A DNA stretch of 53,133 nucleotides from Acidobacteriota bacterium (GTDB lineage: Bacteria > Acidobacteriota > Blastocatellia > UBA7656): positions 1-53,133 of the forward strand of contig JBFMDH010000044.1 of assembly GCA_040754075.1 (NCBI GenBank), read 5' to 3'. Both the position numbers and the translations under genes were made by a program. The notes beneath the pieces are model-generated. The model made no database searches. It was not told the origin of the DNA and worked only from the letters and a program-made list of their open reading frames with translations. Below are positions 8,535 to 16,683 of the stretch, in pieces (position 1 is the first letter of the stretch; each line of letters starts with the position of its first letter).

Positions 8535-8852
8535 TTAAGCGCGAGCCCAGTTGTTTATCTGTTCGCCGTCTTTTTCAGATAAATTGATAAAATTGATTTT
8601 GTATCCTTCTTTAAACTGATGATGGGTGACAATGGCTTGGGTTGAGATGTGATAGCCGTTTGGTAAATTAAATTTTATATCGACCTGTGCGCCGGTAAGT
8701 GCCGGAATAAAACTTTCGACGAACAAACCGTTTTCGTTCAAATGATGGACGCGACATTCGCGATTCAATCCATCAACAAAGCAGTTCGCGCGAATTTCAT
8801 TTTTGGAATTAACATCCCGTTCGATCTTTTGACGAACTCCGATAGCACTCAT
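8535..8852 (-). CDS. PilZ-like domain protein with degenerate c-di-GMP motif
   Basis: This 105-residue single-domain protein has a PilZ-like pattern of strands: RANCFVDGL, then HLNENGLFVES (compare the family's DxSxxGxxV), VDIKFNLPNGYHISTQAIVTH, and KINFINLSEKDGEQINNW. In PilZ proteins that bind cyclic di-GMP, the [D/N]xSxxG motif and an upstream RxxxR are required. Here the corresponding residues read HLNENG and no clean RxxxR is seen, so it may not bind the nucleotide. The start has AAAGGAG at good spacing. It is monocistronic, convergent to the TolC gene and separated from it by the bidirectional terminator. Confidence 0.7.
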   Translation of the reverse strand: MSAIGVRQKIERDVNSKNEIRANCFVDGLNRECRVHHLNENGLFVESFIPALTGAQVDIKFNLPNGYHISTQAIVTHHQFKEGYKINFINLSEKDGEQINNWARA

Positions 8853-8950
8853 AGAGTTTTCTCCTTTCAGCAGTTATTACACCTTCTATTGAGCCTTAAA
8901 GCATACACCACACTTAATCGGAAAACAATTGTCTTGAAGTAAAAATATTG

Positions 8951-9514
8951 CTAATTGGTTGATTCTTCGGGTTTGGGTTCTGCGGTTTCATTTTCATCCG
9001 AAGTCTTCTGCAAAGCTCTTTTGGTAGCCCGAAAAGCATTACGAATAATGCCATGTTTGGGTGGTTCTTGGTGAGATTCCCGTTGCGCTTCAACTTCGAT
9101 AGCCGCGAAAAATTGGGCTGCCATCATCCTCGCCGCGCCTTGAATCATTCGCTGACCAACGCTTGCGAGTGTGCCACCAACCTGTGCATCGCCTTCGTAT
9201 TTCACCAAGGTGGTTTCGCCGCGTTCTTCCAAATCAAGGTTGCCGGTTCCCTTAATAAACCCCGGTTGCCCCTTGCCTTCAATCACCATTCGGTAATGCG
9301 TCGGCGGTTGCATATCTTCTATGCGAACCTTGCCGGTGAAGACGCCTTTAATCGCGCCAATCCCTGTGCGAAGGGTTGCCGCATAGGCATTCTCGTCGGT
9401 TTGCTCTAATTTTTCACAACCCGGAATACAGCGTTGCAATACTTCAGGGTCAAGCAAAACTTCATAAACCCGCTCACATTGCGCGCGAACTTCTTGTGTG
9501 CCTTCGATTTTCAT
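8951..9514 (-). CDS. CoxG-like SRPBCC protein (CO dehydrogenase subunit G family)
   Basis: The 187 residues cover a CoxG domain (about 1-145) of the SRPBCC fold, with the family phrases VYEVLLDPEVLQRCIPGCEKL, GIGAIKGVFTGKVRI and KGTGNLDLEE, and a charged C-terminal tail of about 40 residues. CoxG proteins are encoded with molybdenum hydroxylases and are thought to help anchor the enzyme at the membrane. Here it is the last gene of a minus-strand coxS-coxL-lipoprotein-coxM-coxG run. The 59-base gap to CoxM is occupied by a heptamer palindrome. No membrane helix is visible in the tail. Confidence 0.88.
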   Translation of the reverse strand: MKIEGTQEVRAQCERVYEVLLDPEVLQRCIPGCEKLEQTDENAYAATLRTGIGAIKGVFTGKVRIEDMQPPTHYRMVIEGKGQPGFIKGTGNLDLEERGETTLVKYEGDAQVGGTLASVGQRMIQGAARMMAAQFFAAIEVEAQRESHQEPPKHGIIRNAFRATKRALQKTSDENETAEPKPEESTN

Positions 9515-9522
9515 AAGTTAAA

Positions 9523-9579
9523 GTGATGGGGAATAAGTGATGAGTGAAATAGCGATGGCTCATCACTCATTCCTCATTG
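9523..9579. repeat. heptamer-arm palindrome A (coxM-coxG gap)
   Basis: The left arm is a run of 7-base units, GTGATGG GGAATAA GTGATGA (9523-9543). The right arm is CTCATCA CTCATTC CTCATTG (9559-9579). 9526-9543 pairs with 9560-9577 over 18 positions with two mismatches, around a 16-base loop. The right arm contains the coxM stop codon (TCA at 9574-9576, read on the minus strand). Confidence 0.75.
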
Positions 9580-10431
9580 TATTGCCGCTTCAATCGCTCG
9601 ACGGGCGTAAACCGCAACCAGGTGGCGGCGATAATCTTCCGAAGCGTAAATGTCGCCATTCACATCAATGCCATCGGCTGCTGATGCCGCGGCTGCGGCA
9701 ATCGTCGTTGCATCGAGGGCGTTGCCAACCAGCGCGTTCTCTACACTGGTCGCACGGTAAGCCTTCGATGCCGCGCCGGTGACCCCGATGCTTGCCGCTT
9801 CGCATTTGCCGTCTGCATCTTTGACGATATGCGCGGCAACGCCGACCACTGCAAATCCTGAAGCGGGTTGCGCGGCTTTGCGATACGCCTGACCGTAATT
9901 GCCCGCAGGTTTATTGATGCGAATTTCGCGGAGGATTTCATTCGGCTCAAGCGAGGTGGTCAGCAAATCGACAAAAAAGTCATCGATGTTTATGATGCGC
10001 TCACCCTTCGCACCGACTACGACGATTTCAGCTTTTAGGGCAATCATTGCCGCGGGCCAATCCGCTGCCGGGTCAGCGTGCGCGAGACTGCCGCCAAGTG
10101 TCCCTTTATTGCGAACCTGCACATCGCCGATTTGCGCGGCGCATTCCGGCAGCATCGGGCAAACGAGTTTGAGCAAATCCGAAGATTCAATCTGGTAATG
10201 CGTAGTCATCGCGCCGATACGGATTTGCCCACCGTCTTCGCGGATATAGGACAAGTCTTTAATGCGACCAATATCAATCAGCAGCGCGGGTTGCGCGAGC
10301 CTGAGTTTCATCGCCGGGATGAGGCTGTGTCCGCCTGCTAAAATTTTAGCACTGTCCTGGTTTTGCGAGAGCATGGCAAGGGCTTCATCCAAGGTGCCTG
10401 GGGTTACATAATCAAAAGCTGTTGCAATCAT
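9574..10431 (-). CDS. FAD-binding medium subunit of xanthine dehydrogenase/CoxM family
   Basis: This 285-residue flavoprotein subunit of a molybdenum hydroxylase has the FAD-binding motif AGGHSLIPAMKLRL (about 32-45), the second motif TLGGSLAHADPAADWP (about 113-128) and a C-terminal CO_deh_flav_C domain (AAHIVKDADGKCEAASIGVTG). It passes electrons from the 2Fe-2S subunit to an acceptor. AAAGGAG precedes the ATG. It lies downstream of CoxL and a lipoprotein gene on the same strand. Length and motifs are complete. Confidence 0.92.
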   Translation of the reverse strand: MIATAFDYVTPGTLDEALAMLSQNQDSAKILAGGHSLIPAMKLRLAQPALLIDIGRIKDLSYIREDGGQIRIGAMTTHYQIESSDLLKLVCPMLPECAAQIGDVQVRNKGTLGGSLAHADPAADWPAAMIALKAEIVVVGAKGERIINIDDFFVDLLTTSLEPNEILREIRINKPAGNYGQAYRKAAQPASGFAVVGVAAHIVKDADGKCEAASIGVTGAASKAYRATSVENALVGNALDATTIAAAAASAADGIDVNGDIYASEDYRRHLVAVYARRAIEAAIQ

Positions 10432-10638
10432 GAGTTCTTCTCCTTTAAAAATAAGGGATTGATTGGTAGAGGATTGATTTGAATGAAATTCTCCTCAGTG
10501 TACCTGATGCCGAATTTTTTCAGCACAACTCCGATATTTTTGTAATCTCTGAAAGCCATTATTTTTCCTGCTAAATTAATATCTCACCATCGAATCGGGA
10601 ATTGCTAAAATCGCTCCGGCACCCTCGCTCGCACTCCT

Positions 10639-11076
10639 TTAATCAATCGGTGTAATGGATTTGATGTCCTCCAAAGTTCCCGCCCAAAGCCCATCTTTAC
10701 CTTTATTGTTTAATTTGAAGGTGGCTTCAACGGTGATGTGTTTTTTATCCAATCTATTGCCATATTCTTTGAAGAATTTTTCGATGGTGGTTGGCAAATC
10801 AATCCAAATGCCTTTTTCGTTTCTGCCCGATGTTTCCTCTTGAGCATCAGGAAAAATTACATATTTCCCATTACCTATCCGCGCATATCCTTTAACGATC
10901 ACCTGCTGCCCATTGAGACTATCGCGATTGTCCAAGAGATAATTTAGCGGAATGGTTCTCGCTTCATCCATCATCCGATTTAAAAAGTCACTCGGTTTAG
11001 GCTGATATTTTCCGCACCCTGCGATACCTGATATAAGCAGGCTCAGGGCAAAAATGTAGCTCAAACGGTTCCGCAT
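10639..11076 (-). CDS. OB-fold-like lipoprotein inserted in the Cox operon
   Basis: The 145-residue product has a lipoprotein signal (LLISGIAGC, Cys at about residue 20). The mature part reads like an OB-fold beta-barrel: NGQQVIVKGYARIGNGKYVIF, KGIWIDLP, KKHITVEATFKL, WAGTLEDIKSI. ATG 11076 is chosen because AAGGAG lies in front of it, overlapping the coxL stop region, and the signal peptide follows at once. The gap to coxL is only 11 bases, so it is co-transcribed and perhaps translationally coupled. A lipoprotein is not a standard member of cox/xdh operons. Whether it serves the oxidase or is a passenger is not known. Confidence 0.75.
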   Translation of the reverse strand: MRNRLSYIFALSLLISGIAGCGKYQPKPSDFLNRMMDEARTIPLNYLLDNRDSLNGQQVIVKGYARIGNGKYVIFPDAQEETSGRNEKGIWIDLPTTIEKFFKEYGNRLDKKHITVEATFKLNNKGKDGLWAGTLEDIKSITPID

Positions 11077-11087
11077 AAACCATCTCC

Positions 11088-13457
11088 TTAATTTTGGGTG
11101 TGCAAAATTCGCCAAATCTTTTCCGGTTTGAGCGGCATATCCAGATGGCGCACGCCGAAAGGTGACAAAGCATCTACAACCGCGCCGACGATTGCCGGGG
11201 TTGCGCCGATGGTTCCGGCTTCGCCTACGCCTTTTGCGCCGAGCGGATTTACAGGCGTTGGGGTTTCGGTTTTATCCAGTTCGAGGCGCGGAATCATCGC
11301 CGCTTTCGGCAACGCATAATCCATCAATGTGCCGGTCAATAGTTGCCCGTTCTCATCATAAACCACTTCTTCGTACAAAGCCTGCCCAACGGATTGCACG
11401 ATGCCGCCGTGTACCTGACCTTCGACCAGCAACGGATTGATTTGTTTGCCACAATCATCAACTGCGACATATTTCAGGATTTTTATATCGCCGGTTTCTT
11501 TATCAACCTCGACAACGCAGATATGTGTGCCGAACGGGAAGGTGAAATTTTCCGGCTCGAAGAAATGTGTCGCCGAAAGTCCCGGTTCAAGTCCCGGCGG
11601 AATTTCTCTGGCAAGGTGCGCGGCAAGCGCCACCTCTTGAATGGTGATTTCGTTTCTTGGCACCGCGTCACCGGTTGTCGTTCCGCCGTTGCCTGCAACC
11701 GCAGAAGCGGCTGCTGTAGCCGTTTTCGTGAACTTGCCTTCTTTGAATGAGACATTCGCTACATCGGTTTGCATCATATGGGCGGCGATTTTCGTGGCTT
11801 TCTCTTTCAATTTCTCAGCCGCTTTGTAAACCGCAGTGCCGCCGACCGCAAGCCCTCTCGAACCGAAAGTGCCGATGCCATATTGCACAATCGCCGTATC
11901 GCCGTGGATGACCGTCACATCTTCAAGCGCCACGCCAAATTCATCCGCAACGATTTGTGCAAATGAAGTCTCTTCGCCCTGCCCGTGCGGAGAAACGCCC
12001 GTCAATACAGTGATTTTACAGGTTGGTTCAATGCGCACCGTCGCGCTTTCCCAACCGCCCGCAGGCATCGCTTGCGAAGGACCGAGCGCGCAAATCTCTA
12101 CATAGGTTGAAACGCCTATACCAACGAGTCGCCCTTCATCGCGCGCTTTTTTCTGCATCTCGCGAAGCCCGGCATAATCAGCGTTGGCAATCGCTTTGTC
12201 GAGCGCGGCTTCATAATTGCCGCTGTCATAAAACAACCCGGTCTTGGTCGCAAAAGGAAACTCTTCGGGTTTCGGAAAATTTTTACGACGCACTTCCGCG
12301 ACATCCATACCGAGTTCGGCAGCCACCAAATCCATCGCCCGTTCGATGACATAAGTTGCTTCGGGACGACCTGCGCCACGATAGGCATCCGTCGCCACCT
12401 TATTGGTGAAGCAAGCAGTGATGTTCATTTGAATCGCCGGGATTTTGTAACAGCCCGATAGCATCAACCCCGTGAGCGTGGGAATCGCAGGGGTGAGCAA
12501 TTGATGATACGCGCCCATATCCGCGAATACGTTGTAGCGCAGCCCGGTAATCGTTCCGTCATTTTTACAACCGATTTCGATATAGCCGACCTGCCCGCGT
12601 CCGTGAATCGTCGCCTGAATATTTTCGCGGCGTGTTTCAATCCATTTCACAGGCTTATGCAGTTGCATCGAAATCCAGCCAAGCAAAGCTTCTTCGGCAT
12701 AGACATTGAGTTTTGAACCGAACCCGCCGCCGACTTCCGGGGTGATGACCCGCAATTTGTTTTCCGGGATGCCAATCATCAATGCAAGTTGAGTGCGCAA
12801 TAAATGAGGAATCTGAGTGGAAGACCAGACGGTGAGTTCCTGTTCACCGGGTAAGTATCTGGCGAGCACGCCGCGCGGTTCCATAGCAATCGGCGCGAGT
12901 CGTTGATGAACGACGCGCTGTTTAACAACGCGATCAGCCGCCGCAAGTCCCGCTTCGATGTCGCCTTCACCGGAAGTTAAGCGATAGGCGATGTTGTTGC
13001 CATATTCTTCATAAATTAATGGCGAACCCGCTTCGGCAGCCTGTTCAACATCAACGACGGCAGGCAACTCTTCATAATCAACCATGATTAAATCCACCGC
13101 GTCACGCGCTGCATAACGGTCGGTGGCGACGATTGCGGCAACCGGTTGACCGACAAAAACCACATGGTCTTTAGCTAATACGCGATAATCCGGGACGCGC
13201 AAATCCGGCAAAGCGCCGGCGCAGGGAACCTGCCCAATACCAGCGACATCCGCGCCTGTATAAACCGCGACCACTCCGGGCGCGTTGGCGGCTTCGCTGA
13301 CATCGATGCTGTTGATGCGCGCGTGCGCGTACATCGAACGCAAAAAGACGACGTGCAAAGTGTCGGGCAATTTAATGTCATCTACATAATGTCCGATGCC
13401 TTGAATCAATCGCGGGTCTTCCGTGCGTTTTACTCTTTTACCAACATAATTGCTCAT
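11088..13457 (-). CDS. molybdopterin-binding large subunit, CoxL form II / aldehyde-oxidase type
   Basis: This 789-residue catalytic subunit of the xanthine oxidase family has the N-terminal hammerhead (GKRVKRTEDPRLIQGIGHYV), Moco-binding TPEVGGGFGSK (about 239-249) and DAYRGAGRPEA (active-site loop AYRGAGR at 358-364), and the catalytic Glu in GVGEAG (E746). AYRGAGR is the form II signature; true aerobic CO dehydrogenases (form I) carry AYxCSFR. It is thus a complete molybdenum hydroxylase whose substrate (aldehyde, purine, other heterocycle or CO at low affinity) cannot be read. GGAGG precedes ATG 13457. It is encoded between CoxS (upstream) and CoxM (downstream). No maturation genes (XdhC, CoxD, CoxF) are in the window. 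Confidence 0.93.
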   Translation of the reverse strand: MSNYVGKRVKRTEDPRLIQGIGHYVDDIKLPDTLHVVFLRSMYAHARINSIDVSEAANAPGVVAVYTGADVAGIGQVPCAGALPDLRVPDYRVLAKDHVVFVGQPVAAIVATDRYAARDAVDLIMVDYEELPAVVDVEQAAEAGSPLIYEEYGNNIAYRLTSGEGDIEAGLAAADRVVKQRVVHQRLAPIAMEPRGVLARYLPGEQELTVWSSTQIPHLLRTQLALMIGIPENKLRVITPEVGGGFGSKLNVYAEEALLGWISMQLHKPVKWIETRRENIQATIHGRGQVGYIEIGCKNDGTITGLRYNVFADMGAYHQLLTPAIPTLTGLMLSGCYKIPAIQMNITACFTNKVATDAYRGAGRPEATYVIERAMDLVAAELGMDVAEVRRKNFPKPEEFPFATKTGLFYDSGNYEAALDKAIANADYAGLREMQKKARDEGRLVGIGVSTYVEICALGPSQAMPAGGWESATVRIEPTCKITVLTGVSPHGQGEETSFAQIVADEFGVALEDVTVIHGDTAIVQYGIGTFGSRGLAVGGTAVYKAAEKLKEKATKIAAHMMQTDVANVSFKEGKFTKTATAAASAVAGNGGTTTGDAVPRNEITIQEVALAAHLAREIPPGLEPGLSATHFFEPENFTFPFGTHICVVEVDKETGDIKILKYVAVDDCGKQINPLLVEGQVHGGIVQSVGQALYEEVVYDENGQLLTGTLMDYALPKAAMIPRLELDKTETPTPVNPLGAKGVGEAGTIGATPAIVGAVVDALSPFGVRHLDMPLKPEKIWRILHTQN

Positions 13458-13470
13458 AATTCCTCCTTCA

Positions 13471-13702
13471 ATTGCGGATTGCGGATTATTGAACTTAGGA
13501 ATCGTTCAATGGAAAATTGCTACGGATGTTATGAAAATGTTGCCGGCAAAACCGTGAAAAAACTTGCAATTTCGCAATTTTTTCTCAAAAACATTTTCTT
13601 AAAACCTATATTGATGACGGATTGCCAATCAGGAATGCGTGAAAGCATCATGTGCATTGACGCGGTGGCAAAATCCGCAATCCGCATTTCGCAATTCCTC
13701 AA
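13471..13702. repeat. heptamer-arm palindrome B filling the coxS-coxL gap
   Basis: ATTGCGG ATTGCGG ATTATTG (13471-13491) faces CCGCAAT CCGCATT TCGCAAT TCCTCAA (13675-13702). The arms are complementary over about 17 bases at the outer heptamers, with about 180 bases of AT-rich DNA between them. One end touches the coxS stop codon and the other lies beside the coxL ribosome-binding site. No reading frame is convincing inside. Confidence 0.65.
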
Positions 13703-14181
13703 TCTCCGCTTGCCGCCAGCGTTTTGTTGGCGGCGTATTTCACCGCTTCGACAATATTTTGATAGCCGGTGCAGCGGCAAAGATTGCCTTCCAGCCCGTG
13801 ACGAATCTCTTCATCCGTCGGGTTCGGATTGCGGTCTACCAATTGCGCGCTAGACATAATCATTCCCGGCGTGCAATAACCGCACTGCAAACCGTGGCAT
13901 TCCCAGAAACCTTCCTGTACAGGATGAAGCGCGCCATTCGCGGCAAGCCCTTCGATGGTTGTGACACTCAGTCCATCGGCTTGCACAGCAAACATGGTGC
14001 AGGATTTTACCGACTGTCCATCAAGCAAAACCGTACACGCGCCGCAAATCGAGGTCTCGCAACCAACGTGTGTGCCCGTAAGCCCAAGGGCATCGCGCAG
14101 GAAATGCACCAGCAGCAAGCGAGGTTCAATTTCCGATGTATGAGTTTTTCCGTTGACGGTAATACTGACAGCTTTTTTCAT
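13699..14181 (-). CDS. 2Fe-2S small subunit of xanthine dehydrogenase/CoxS family
   Basis: This 160-residue iron-sulfur subunit has a plant-type ferredoxin cluster (C41, C46, C49, C61 in [21 protein letters not shown]) and a helical domain cluster (C100, C103, C135, C137 in CGYCTPGM and CRCTGYQN). Both cluster sets are complete. It shuttles electrons from the molybdenum site of CoxL to the FAD of CoxM. It is the first gene of the minus-strand operon, about 60 bases from a well-formed promoter. The gap to coxL (241 bases) holds palindrome B. Confidence 0.95.
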   Translation of the reverse strand: MKKAVSITVNGKTHTSEIEPRLLLVHFLRDALGLTGTHVGCETSICGACTVLLDGQSVKSCTMFAVQADGLSVTTIEGLAANGALHPVQEGFWECHGLQCGYCTPGMIMSSAQLVDRNPNPTDEEIRHGLEGNLCRCTGYQNIVEAVKYAANKTLAASGD

Positions 14182-14243
14182 AAAGCCACCTCGTTATTTT
14201 GAATTTGGGTGAGAAAACTTAAAGAGCTATAAACTGGCTAAAA

Positions 14244-14272
14244 TTTATACATCTTGATTGGGTGAGTTACAA
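14244..14272 (-). promoter_or_regulatory. sigma70-type promoter of the cox operon
   Basis: Read on the minus strand, TTGTAA (14267-14272) is followed after 17 bases by TATAAA (14244-14249). This gives a start near 14237 and a leader of about 55 bases to the coxS ATG at 14181. It is the best promoter match in the gap. Confidence 0.55.
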
Positions 14273-14346
14273 CTTAAAACGAAGAAAAATTGTTTACAAA
14301 ATTTGTGCGGCGAGCATTATCGTCTGCCTGACTATTGCAGATGTTC

Positions 14347-14973
14347 TCACGCTTTACGTGGCTTCTTTTTTCGCGTTGCTTTGATTAGCGATTTCTTTTC
14401 GGGGAATTTGACGCGCTCGTAAATTTCGGCAAGCGATAACATACAGCCAATCGAAGGGATGCGAATTTTGTTTTTTAACTCGCTGACGATTCTAAGATTC
14501 CATGAGCCGTCTTTTTGTTTAGAGAAATGTTCGATGCGCGGCTCGTCCTGGGCTATCAAAACGTAATCGGTGAATGACTCAATGGTTCGGTAGCGGGCGA
14601 ATTTGCTGCCGCGGTCGTAAGCTTCCGTAGAAGGCGAAAGCACTTCAAAAATCACTTTGGGGTTGGTGCAAACATCTTTACTTTTTTTGTGCAAAATCAG
14701 ATTGCCGCAAACGATTGAGGCATCCGGGTAGAAAAAAAAGACTGAACTGGCGGGACCCACCTTTAAGCCCTTATCGAATGGCTGGCATCGTTTGCCGCGT
14801 AACGCGGTTCTCAACTCACCAGTCAGATTGATGCTGATGATGCTATGGTCGGGGCTGCCGTTTGCCATTGCAAATATCTCGCCTTCAAGATACTCACTGC
14901 GATACTCGGCAACGCTTTCGAGTTCGAGATATTCTTCGGGCGTGTAATAACGCTGTTTAATTTGTGAACTCAT
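14347..14973 (-). CDS. Uma2 family (DUF820) restriction-endonuclease-like protein
   Basis: The 208 residues match Uma2/DUF820, a PD-(D/E)xK nuclease fold abundant in cyanobacteria and other phyla: YTPEEYLELE, EYLEGEIFAM, GLKVGP, the core YPDASIVC with NPKVIFEVLSPSTEAYDRG, and KFARYRTI. The Asp of YPD and the E in FEVLS are the likely active-site acids. Biological role is unsettled for the family. The C-terminus is Lys/Arg rich (TRKKKPRKA). Its start codon overlaps the mazG stop by one base, so the two are co-transcribed. Confidence 0.9.
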   Translation of the reverse strand: MSSQIKQRYYTPEEYLELESVAEYRSEYLEGEIFAMANGSPDHSIISINLTGELRTALRGKRCQPFDKGLKVGPASSVFFFYPDASIVCGNLILHKKSKDVCTNPKVIFEVLSPSTEAYDRGSKFARYRTIESFTDYVLIAQDEPRIEHFSKQKDGSWNLRIVSELKNKIRIPSIGCMLSLAEIYERVKFPEKKSLIKATRKKKPRKA

Positions 14974-15803
14974 TATTCACCCTCTTTTTCTTTTGCCTTG
15001 GCTTCGTCCCAATAACGATTCATTTCAATATGGTCGGAATCCGCAGGCTTGCGTCCTTGTTTGCGTAGACGGTCTTCGATGTAACGGAAACGGCGGCGGA
15101 ATTTTCGGTTCGAGGCTTTCAAAGCACTCTCCGGGTCAATACCTGAAAGTCTGGCAACATTGACGGCGACGAAAAGTAAATCGCCGACTTCGTCGCTGAC
15201 ACGTTGATGATTGGTGGCGTCGGTGGCAATTTCGTGTTTGAGTTCATGCACCTCTTCATCCAATTTTTCCAGCACTTCGCCGACGTTTTGCCAATCGAAA
15301 TCCACACGCGAAACTTTGGTGGTCATCTGAAAAGCTTCCATCAACGCGGGCAGATTTTTCGATACGCTGTCGAGCATCGAGCCTTCTTCGACCTTTTTGC
15401 CTTTGGCTTGGAGTTCGGCTTCTTTAATGGCTTCCCAGTTGCGCAACACCTCGTCGGAGGTTTCCGAAGTATCATCGCCGAAAACGTGCGGGTGACGACG
15501 TATCATTTTTGATGAGACGCGCTCAAGCACCTCGCTGATATTAAAGCGCTTTTCTTCGATACCGATTTGCGAATGGAAAACCACTTGTAAAAGCAGGTCG
15601 CCGAGTTCACCGATTAACTCTTCATCATCGCGCGCATCAATGGCTTCGAGGGTTTCATAAGCTTCTTCGAGCAGGAAGGGTTTGAGGCTGTCGTGCGTTT
15701 GTTCTCTGTCCCAGGGACATCCGCCGGGCGCTCGAAGTTCGGCGATGATTTCTACTAACCTGATAAATTTTTCACCTGCATCATGGCTTGACGAATTGAA
15801 CAT
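14973..15803 (-). CDS. mazG: MazG nucleoside triphosphate pyrophosphohydrolase
   Basis: This 276-residue protein has tandem MazG domains. The first shows GGCPWDREQTHDSLKPF, EEAYETLEAID and ELIGELGDLLLQVVFHS; the second shows LDEEVHELKHEI and DEVGDLLFVAVNVARL, then RFRRRFRYIEDRL. The ExxE...ExxD helices bind magnesium and hydrolyse NTPs to NMP and pyrophosphate, housekeeping against aberrant nucleotides. Length fits the E. coli-type enzyme. Divergent from the DUF1844 gene. Confidence 0.93.
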   Translation of the reverse strand: MFNSSSHDAGEKFIRLVEIIAELRAPGGCPWDREQTHDSLKPFLLEEAYETLEAIDARDDEELIGELGDLLLQVVFHSQIGIEEKRFNISEVLERVSSKMIRRHPHVFGDDTSETSDEVLRNWEAIKEAELQAKGKKVEEGSMLDSVSKNLPALMEAFQMTTKVSRVDFDWQNVGEVLEKLDEEVHELKHEIATDATNHQRVSDEVGDLLFVAVNVARLSGIDPESALKASNRKFRRRFRYIEDRLRKQGRKPADSDHIEMNRYWDEAKAKEKEGE

Positions 15804-15955
15804 AACTCGAATTTACTGAACCGGGAATAAAAAGGCAAAGTTGATTGCGCCTATCCTGACAGGCTATTTGGTCTTGCAACGATTCTTTGCTAGCATGAAC
15901 ATTTTTAAGACAAACCAATATCGAACACCTTAACTGAAAGGGAGAATCTGAAGAA

Positions 15956-16573
15956 ATGGCAGACGAGAAAGAAAAGACTTTTAAAATCTCTGATCGACGA
16001 AGATATAATCCGGATGGCTCTCTGCGTGAAGAATTCGCCGAAGAAGCGCCAACCCCATCACCAGCGGATAGCCAAGCCGTGCCCGCTGAATCGGTTGAAC
16101 AAACTGCCCCGGCGGATAACATCGTGGCATTTCCGGGAGGCGTCAATAAATCAACCGGTAATGAAGACGAAATTGAACCGGAACCCGCACCGTCTCAAGT
16201 CAAAGCTGCCGCAGCAAGCGCCAGCGCCTCACCGCCCACCGCGCAGCAATCACAACAAGCGGCACAGGCGGCAGCCGTTGAAAATGCTTACAATCAAGCA
16301 TCGGGCGGCGCTGACCCTTCACAATCCAAAGCCATGTTTTTAAGCCTGCTGAATATGCTTGCCGTCGAAGCGGCAATGAATATGGGACTGATGGAGATGC
16401 AACCCGGGGTTCGTTCGCAAGTTGACCTGGAAGCCGCAAAACAGGTCATCGATATGCTGGGCGTCCTTAAAGAAAAAACCCGTGGCAACCTATTAAAAGA
16501 CGAAGAGACGATTTTCGAGCAGGTGCTCGCGGATTTGCGTATGCAATTCGTGTCGCTTTCCAGAAGCAAATAA
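15956..16573 (+). CDS. DUF1844 domain protein
   Basis: This 205-residue cytoplasmic protein starts with a short conserved head (EKTFKISDRRRYNPDGSLREE). A disordered Ala/Pro/Gln-rich middle (about 25-115) follows, and then a C-terminal DUF1844 domain (LLNMLAVEAAMNMGLMEM, DLEAAKQVIDMLGVLKEKT, EETIFEQVLADLRMQFV). No function is established. It carries no signal peptide. AAAGGGAG precedes the ATG. The next gene, a PhnP-like hydrolase, is 110 bases away across palindrome D. Confidence 0.85.
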   Translation: MADEKEKTFKISDRRRYNPDGSLREEFAEEAPTPSPADSQAVPAESVEQTAPADNIVAFPGGVNKSTGNEDEIEPEPAPSQVKAAAASASASPPTAQQSQQAAQAAAVENAYNQASGGADPSQSKAMFLSLLNMLAVEAAMNMGLMEMQPGVRSQVDLEAAKQVIDMLGVLKEKTRGNLLKDEETIFEQVLADLRMQFVSLSRSK

Positions 16574-16584
16574 ATTTCCGTATT

Positions 16585-16683
16585 TTGTGCTTTGTGCTTC
16601 GTGCTTGGTCTATTGAATACGCCGGTGAATACGGTAAATAAAGACCAGGCACGAAGTACCAGGCACAAAGTACAAATTACTAC
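16585..16683. repeat. heptamer-arm palindrome D abutting the PhnP-like start codon
   Basis: Left arm: TTGTGCT TTGTGCT TCGTGCT TGGTCTA (16585-16612). Right arm: AGACCAG GCACGAA GTACCAG GCACAAA GTACAAA TTACTAC (16642-16683). The arms are complementary over about 28 bases with few mismatches, around a loop of about 30 bases. The last heptamer touches the ATG at 16684. The units are related to those of palindrome G. Confidence 0.8.

Noticed and set aside
11088-13457. Form I (true CO-oxidising) CO dehydrogenase
   Set aside because: The active-site loop is AYRGAGR, not AYxCSFR, so only a form II / general molybdenum hydroxylase assignment is justified.
13639-14202. 187-codon plus-strand open frame opposite coxS
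   Set aside because: It is antisense to the intact 2Fe-2S subunit gene, whose eight cysteines are all conserved; the frame is a shadow.
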